Shown piece after piece: positions 59,970 to 64,000 of a stretch of 64,000 nucleotides of DNA (position 1 is the first letter of the stretch; each line of letters starts with the position of its first letter). The position numbers and the translations under genes were made by a program. Under the pieces are notes generated by a model that did not search any database, was not told where the DNA came from, and was given only the letters and a program-made list of their open reading frames with translations. Origin of the DNA: Xenopus tropicalis (lineage: Eukaryota; Chordata; Amphibia; Anura; Pipidae); contig NC_030683.2 in NCBI RefSeq assembly GCF_000004195.4, positions 79,446,910 through 79,510,909 of the forward strand, in the 5' to 3' direction.

Positions 59970-60445
59970 TTAAGGGGGTAGTTCACCTTTAAATTAACTT
60001 TTAATATGTTGTAAACATTAATATTATGAGACACTTTGCAATTCATCCTCTTTTATTTTTAATGGTTTTTCAGTTATTTAGTTTTTTGTTCAGCATCTCT
60101 CCATTTGGTATTTCAGCAGCTTTCTGGTTACTAGGGTCTTATTTACCCTAGTAACCAGGTAGTGGTTTACACAAGAGATGGGAATATGAATAGTTAAGGG
60201 GCCTGCATGGAAAAATAAGTAATAAAAAATTACAATAATAATAAAATTGTAGCCTTGCAGAGCAATACTTTTTGGCTGCCAGGGTCAGTAACCCCCATTT
60301 GAAAGCTGGAAAGAGGCAGAAGAGAAAGGCAAATTATTCAATAACTATAAAAAAATTAATTAGGAAAACCAATTGCAAAGTTGCTAGGAATAGGCCATTT
60401 TATAACATAATAAAAGTTAACTTAAAAGTGAATAACCCCCTTTGA
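59970..60445. mobile_element. T2-like MITE (TTAAGGGGGTAGTTCACC)
   Basis: The left end TTAAGGGGGTAGTTCACCTT and right end AGTGAATAACCCCCTTTGA (TTAA mutated to TTGA) are inverted. The arms also share AACTTTTAATATG / CATAATAAAAGTTAAC. Confidence 0.75.
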
Positions 60446-60847
60446 TGTGTTTTAGCTAGTTTTATAGAGAGAGAGGCAGTGGGTACTGACACCCCAGGCA
60501 CATAATATACAGTGAGACACAGTCTGTATTTACAAAACCAGCACATTATATGCTGTGAGAAGCAGTGGTACCGATGGCAGATATTCAGGCCCTGGCACTA
60601 TAACACTGGCATTGATGCACAACATTGGCCCCACTGTAACTAACTAGAAATGAACAAAACAATGACAAAAGTAAAAAAAAAAATAGTAAGTGCAAAAAAC
60701 AACAATAACAAATAAAAGCACAATTAGCTTTTTTGGGGGAAAGAGTTAAATTACCATCCATCTGTTAGGATAAGTGATAGGGATATTATAGATATCAGGT
60801 GACAAAAAACAATTTAATTTCAACTAGTGATTCAGCCTTTAGAACTG

Positions 60848-61443
60848 TATAGTACCTGTACAGTACCTGTGTATAGTACCTGCCTATAGCACCTGTGTAT
60901 AGCACCTGTGTATAGTAATTGTGTATAGTACCTGCATATAGTACCTGCGTATAGTACCTGGGTATAGTACCTGTGTATAGTACCTGGGTATAGTACCTGG
61001 GTATAGTACCTGCATATAGTACCTGTGTATAGTACCTGTGTATAGTACCTGTGTATAGCACCTGTGTATAGTAATTGTGTATAGTACCTGCATATAGTAC
61101 CTGTGTATAGTACCTGTGTATAGTACCTGCATATAGTACCTGTGTATAGTACCTGTGTATAGCACCTGTGTATAGTAATTGTGTATAGTACCTGCATATA
61201 GTACCTGTGTATAGTACCTGGGTATAGTACCTGTGTATAGTACCTGCATATAGTACCTGTGTATAGTACCTGGGTATAGTACCTGCATATAGTACCTGTG
61301 TATAGTACCTGGGTATAGTACCTGTGTATAGTACCTGTGTATAGTACCTGTGTATAGTACCTGTGTATAGTACCTGTGTATAGTAATTGTGTATAGTACC
61401 TGCATATAGTACCTGGGTATAGTACCTGTGTATAGTACCTGTG
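60848..61443. repeat. 13-bp minisatellite, about 46 units
   Basis: The unit TATAGTACCTGTG repeats without a single length change from 60872 to 61443 (44 units), preceded by two irregular ones. Variants are limited to the last two bases (TG, GG, CA, CG, CC), a T-to-C change (TATAGCACCTGTG) and TATAGTAATTGTG. The AATT variant starts at 60911, 61067, 61171 and 61379, and is usually preceded by the GCACC variant and followed by a CA unit, which implies block duplication. Long minus-strand open frames here are by-products because the unit has no stop codon on that strand. Confidence 0.97.
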
Positions 61444-61787
61444 GGAGTGGGATGAAATCTGCAGCAAAAGTTAAGAGTTGGTTCTTAGGTAAAGTTACAG
61501 CCTGCAGATTCTTCTTTTCCGTCTTCATTTCTGCGCTGCCTTCAGTTTGTAATACAGTATCTCCTTGAGCCCTGTCTGCTCGGGGAGTTAGAATATTAGC
61601 CTTTCCATTATCTTTAAAGGTTAAATATATAAACACAACACAACTTCCTCCTTTGTATTTCTCAAACCTGGTTGTGGAGTCAGTACATAAACCCTCCAAC
61701 TCCTCAGCTAAGAGTACCTCCAACACCAACTCTGACTCCAAACCAGGACCAGTAACACCGTAAAATGAAAGTGATTAAAGGTAGTGT

Positions 61788-62168
61788 TTAAAGGTAGTTG
61801 CCTTGCACTGGTTAAAGTTGTGTATTTGCTTCAAATCCCAGCTATAATTTATATAAGCAAAGATGCTGTGTAGCCATGGGGGGTAGATATTTGAATTAAA
61901 AAAGAGAAAAGACACAGCAGAAAACAAATTAGCCATATATAGTGATATAGTATAATTTTTTGCCAGGCATGGATTCGCTGCGAAATTTTGCATTGTGCAA
62001 AATGGGTGCAAAAATTTGTAGCGAAAAAAAGGAAAAAGTTGCACAGGTAAAAAAACACAGGTACGTCAAAAAATGCCTTTCTGATGCAAACACACAGCTT
62101 TTACCAGTGCAGGACAGCAGTACATTCTATTTTAATTACTTCATTTTTGGGTGCTACTGTTCCTTTAA
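61788..62168. mobile_element. T2-like MITE with internal hAT-like insertion
   Basis: TTAAAGGTAGTTGCCTTGCAC at the left (a second TTAA lies at 61775) and GGGTGCTACTGTTCCTTTAA at the right. The outer arms match 52059-52489. A GCGAAATTT-type block at about 61960-62045 is absent from that copy and looks inserted. Confidence 0.7.
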
Positions 62169-63484
62169 GATCCTAATGTATTTTTCATGTTGAGTGAAAA
62201 AACACAAAATACATACATGGTATTTCATTACTGCCAAGTTCAGCAACTTTAAAGCTATATAAAGAGGGTGTCTGCTTTTGGCGACAAACCAAAGAACTAC
62301 TGGTTAGGAAGCTGACACTCTACCCTATTGGCCATCTAAAGCTGACACTGTCAGCATAAATGAGGATACTGTTCACGTTTGGGTCTAAAACTATAACTAT
62401 AAGGCTACATCATTGTGGCTTTTGATTTTATTAAAGAAGCTACAGACATTCCTTAAACCCAAAGTTTCAACAAAAGAAAAAATAAGGTTATAATTACAAC
62501 TTAAATTTATTAGGAGTAGGATTCGGAGTATGTATATTTTTGCCAACTCCAGGTACTCGAAATTGCTTCTGATTTTCACAGCTCTGATCTCATGTGTCTA
62601 CCTTCTGCTCAAGGTGTGGTGTGAAGTATAGGGTCTATTGCCTGCTGTATAAATCAATCTTTGAAATCTAAAATTGTCGAAAAATTTAACATCCTGATAT
62701 TATGTCGTTTAATCCTCAGTAAGTAGCACTTGCACTCCACAGGTCAGAACAAAAACTTATTTAAAAAATAAAAATGAATAAATAAATAGCATTTATTTGG
62801 GAAAAAAATGGTGGTCCAACTTTTCAATCATGTTGAAATGTGACCAATCAGGGAATGTGACCAAAACTATAGACCACTAAAAAATGTTTTTAAATAAACC
62901 TTTTTTTGTGTTGCTTACTGACTATTGATTCTTCTGCACCCAGGCAAGTTGATATTTATGGCAAGGATTTATTATATATATTCTGTGCCTCTCATGCTGC
63001 TATTTGCAAAAAGCACCTTATTCACACAGCACTACTGTAACCAGGTTACATCTCTGAAAAAAAGTTCCCAGGTTAAAAGCTGTCAGTATTTTTAATCCAG
63101 GTTCATAGAAAACATAACAGGGAAGCACTTGGTTGGAACAGCTTTCAGCAGTCCAAATCAATATCTCTCTGAACAAGATAGTGTCAGCTTGACATTTCAT
63201 GGGCTGAGCAGCCTTTGTTAGATGTGGATAAAGAAGCTCCTTAACATTTAGATTTTTAGACAAACATTTTATTTAGTTAGACATGGAATTCCTAGTGTTT
63301 CCATCTTGTTTCTGTATAAACCAAACACACATAAAAATCAACTGTAGCAAATCTTAGTACCTGCATGTATCACTGTCAGACCATCTCTGTTTCTCTATGA
63401 CCATTCAGCATCCAGTATATATATACATTATAAAGGGTCAGTATCCAACATCCATACAAAATAGTACCTTGTCCTTGATTGCAG
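62169..63484. other. AT-rich non-coding DNA
   Basis: No gene or bounded repeat is recognised. Confidence 0.5.
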
Positions 63485-63525
63485 CTCCTAATTGGATGCA
63501 AAACAATCCTGTTGGGTTTAAAGAA
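63485..63525 (+). mobile_element. CAGGTAT..GGAYC repeat, short fragment
   Basis: About 35 bases (ATTGGATGCAAAACAATCC then GTTGGGTTTA) match the middle of the 21748 copy. Confidence 0.5.
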
Positions 63526-63914
63526 AGCACTCCTAGCATTTAAATAATTGTGAACAAAATGTAAATGCAAAAATAGAAAGGTTTATTACTCAGGCAGGGA
63601 GCCCGGCTGGTGAATCGGGAACTTACCTGGTACCCATATGCTTTGTGGGTATTCCGTGGGTATCCAACCTGCTTCAGGTCTCTACTATTCATTGATTGCA
63701 GGGATGTTGCTGAACAAAGAGATTTTGGACAAGCAACTATCTCTAAACAGACACAGTTGTCAAACATCTGCCACTGCATTATAGCATTCATTATTTATTT
63801 TCCTGAATTAAGGTTAGTTCTTTTTATAGTCTAAACTTTGAAGTATTGCGGAAAGGACTGGAGTAGCAGCAATGATGTTCAGTCAGTTAGGGTAAGATTT
63901 TGGGAGAATTTCTT

Positions 63915-64000
63915 CTTTGATTCGCAGCGAATTTCCGTGTTTCCCCATTGGTGGATTTTTTTCCGAAACGGGCGCCAAAATTCGACACAGAAAAATTCTG
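63915..64000. mobile_element. Start of a hAT-like GCGAATTT repeat, cut by the window edge
   Basis: The words GATTCGCAGCGAATTTCC, GAAACGGGCGCC and AAATTCGACAC are CpG-rich and typical of the same family as 1907-2263. The element runs out of the window. Confidence 0.5.

Noticed and set aside
60848..61443. CRISPR-like regular repeats
   Set aside because: The units are contiguous 13-mers without spacers, in vertebrate-type DNA.
60795..61741. Three overlapping minus-strand frames of 88, 211 and 285 codons
   Set aside because: They run through the 13-bp minisatellite, which has no minus-strand stop in any frame. The non-repeat tail of the longest has no recognisable domain.
1..64000. tRNA, rRNA or conserved snRNA genes
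   Set aside because: No GGTTCRANYCC-type B box in a cloverleaf context and no rRNA or snRNA core words were noticed by eye. A covariance search could still find degraded copies.

Overview
The window reads as vertebrate, very probably Xenopus (western clawed frog or a close relative). The sequence is AT-rich and CpG-poor, and is packed with short non-autonomous DNA transposons. These include many TTAA-flanked 'TTAAAGG' MITEs (T2-like), TWA-flanked foldback MITEs with GGGGC/GCCCC ends (PIF/Harbinger-like), hAT-type elements with 8-bp duplications, and two Tc1/mariner elements. Species assignment rests on remembered repeat families, not on a search. No complete host gene, tRNA, rRNA or CRISPR array is recognised. 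The stretch looks like intergenic DNA or a long intron. One weak candidate terminal exon on the minus strand (19474-19554) is reported as a lead only.

Layout. 1-9 kb: AT-rich DNA with a Harbinger-like foldback (3541-4163) and a 1.6-kb hAT element (5734-7351) that carries a nested, internally deleted Tc1 element (6746-7152). 9-16 kb: an LTR-like fragment, a hAT MITE with a perfect 8-bp duplication (11054-11348), a TAA-flanked MITE and another hAT. 16-31 kb: several T2-like MITEs, a repeat with CAGGTAT..GGAYC ends, a ~160-bp tandem array with a hairpin (24.06-24.88 kb), an LTR-like block (26.19-26.99 kb), a nested pair near 27.5 kb and a 5'-truncated L1 with a 15-bp duplication (28173-28722). 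31-45 kb: a Tc1 element with an intact 340-codon transposase whose left inverted repeat is interrupted by a foldback MITE (34731-36845), a minus-strand LINE reverse-transcriptase remnant (~38 kb), an L2-like tail, further hATs and a 72-bp tandem repeat. 45-54 kb: LINE material dominated by a decayed L1 riddled with MITEs. 54-64 kb: a third foldback MITE, more T2-like copies and a 13-bp minisatellite (60848-61443).

The only intact coding gene is the Tc1 transposase, a cut-and-paste enzyme with the full DD34E triad. Everything else recognisable is decayed or non-coding. The main leads are: the nested insertion layers, which order transposon activity in time; the IR/DR Tc1 split by a Harbinger-like MITE; two loci with hammerhead-ribozyme-like cores each followed by AATAAA; and the strictly phased 13-bp minisatellite, whose minus strand is open in all three frames.
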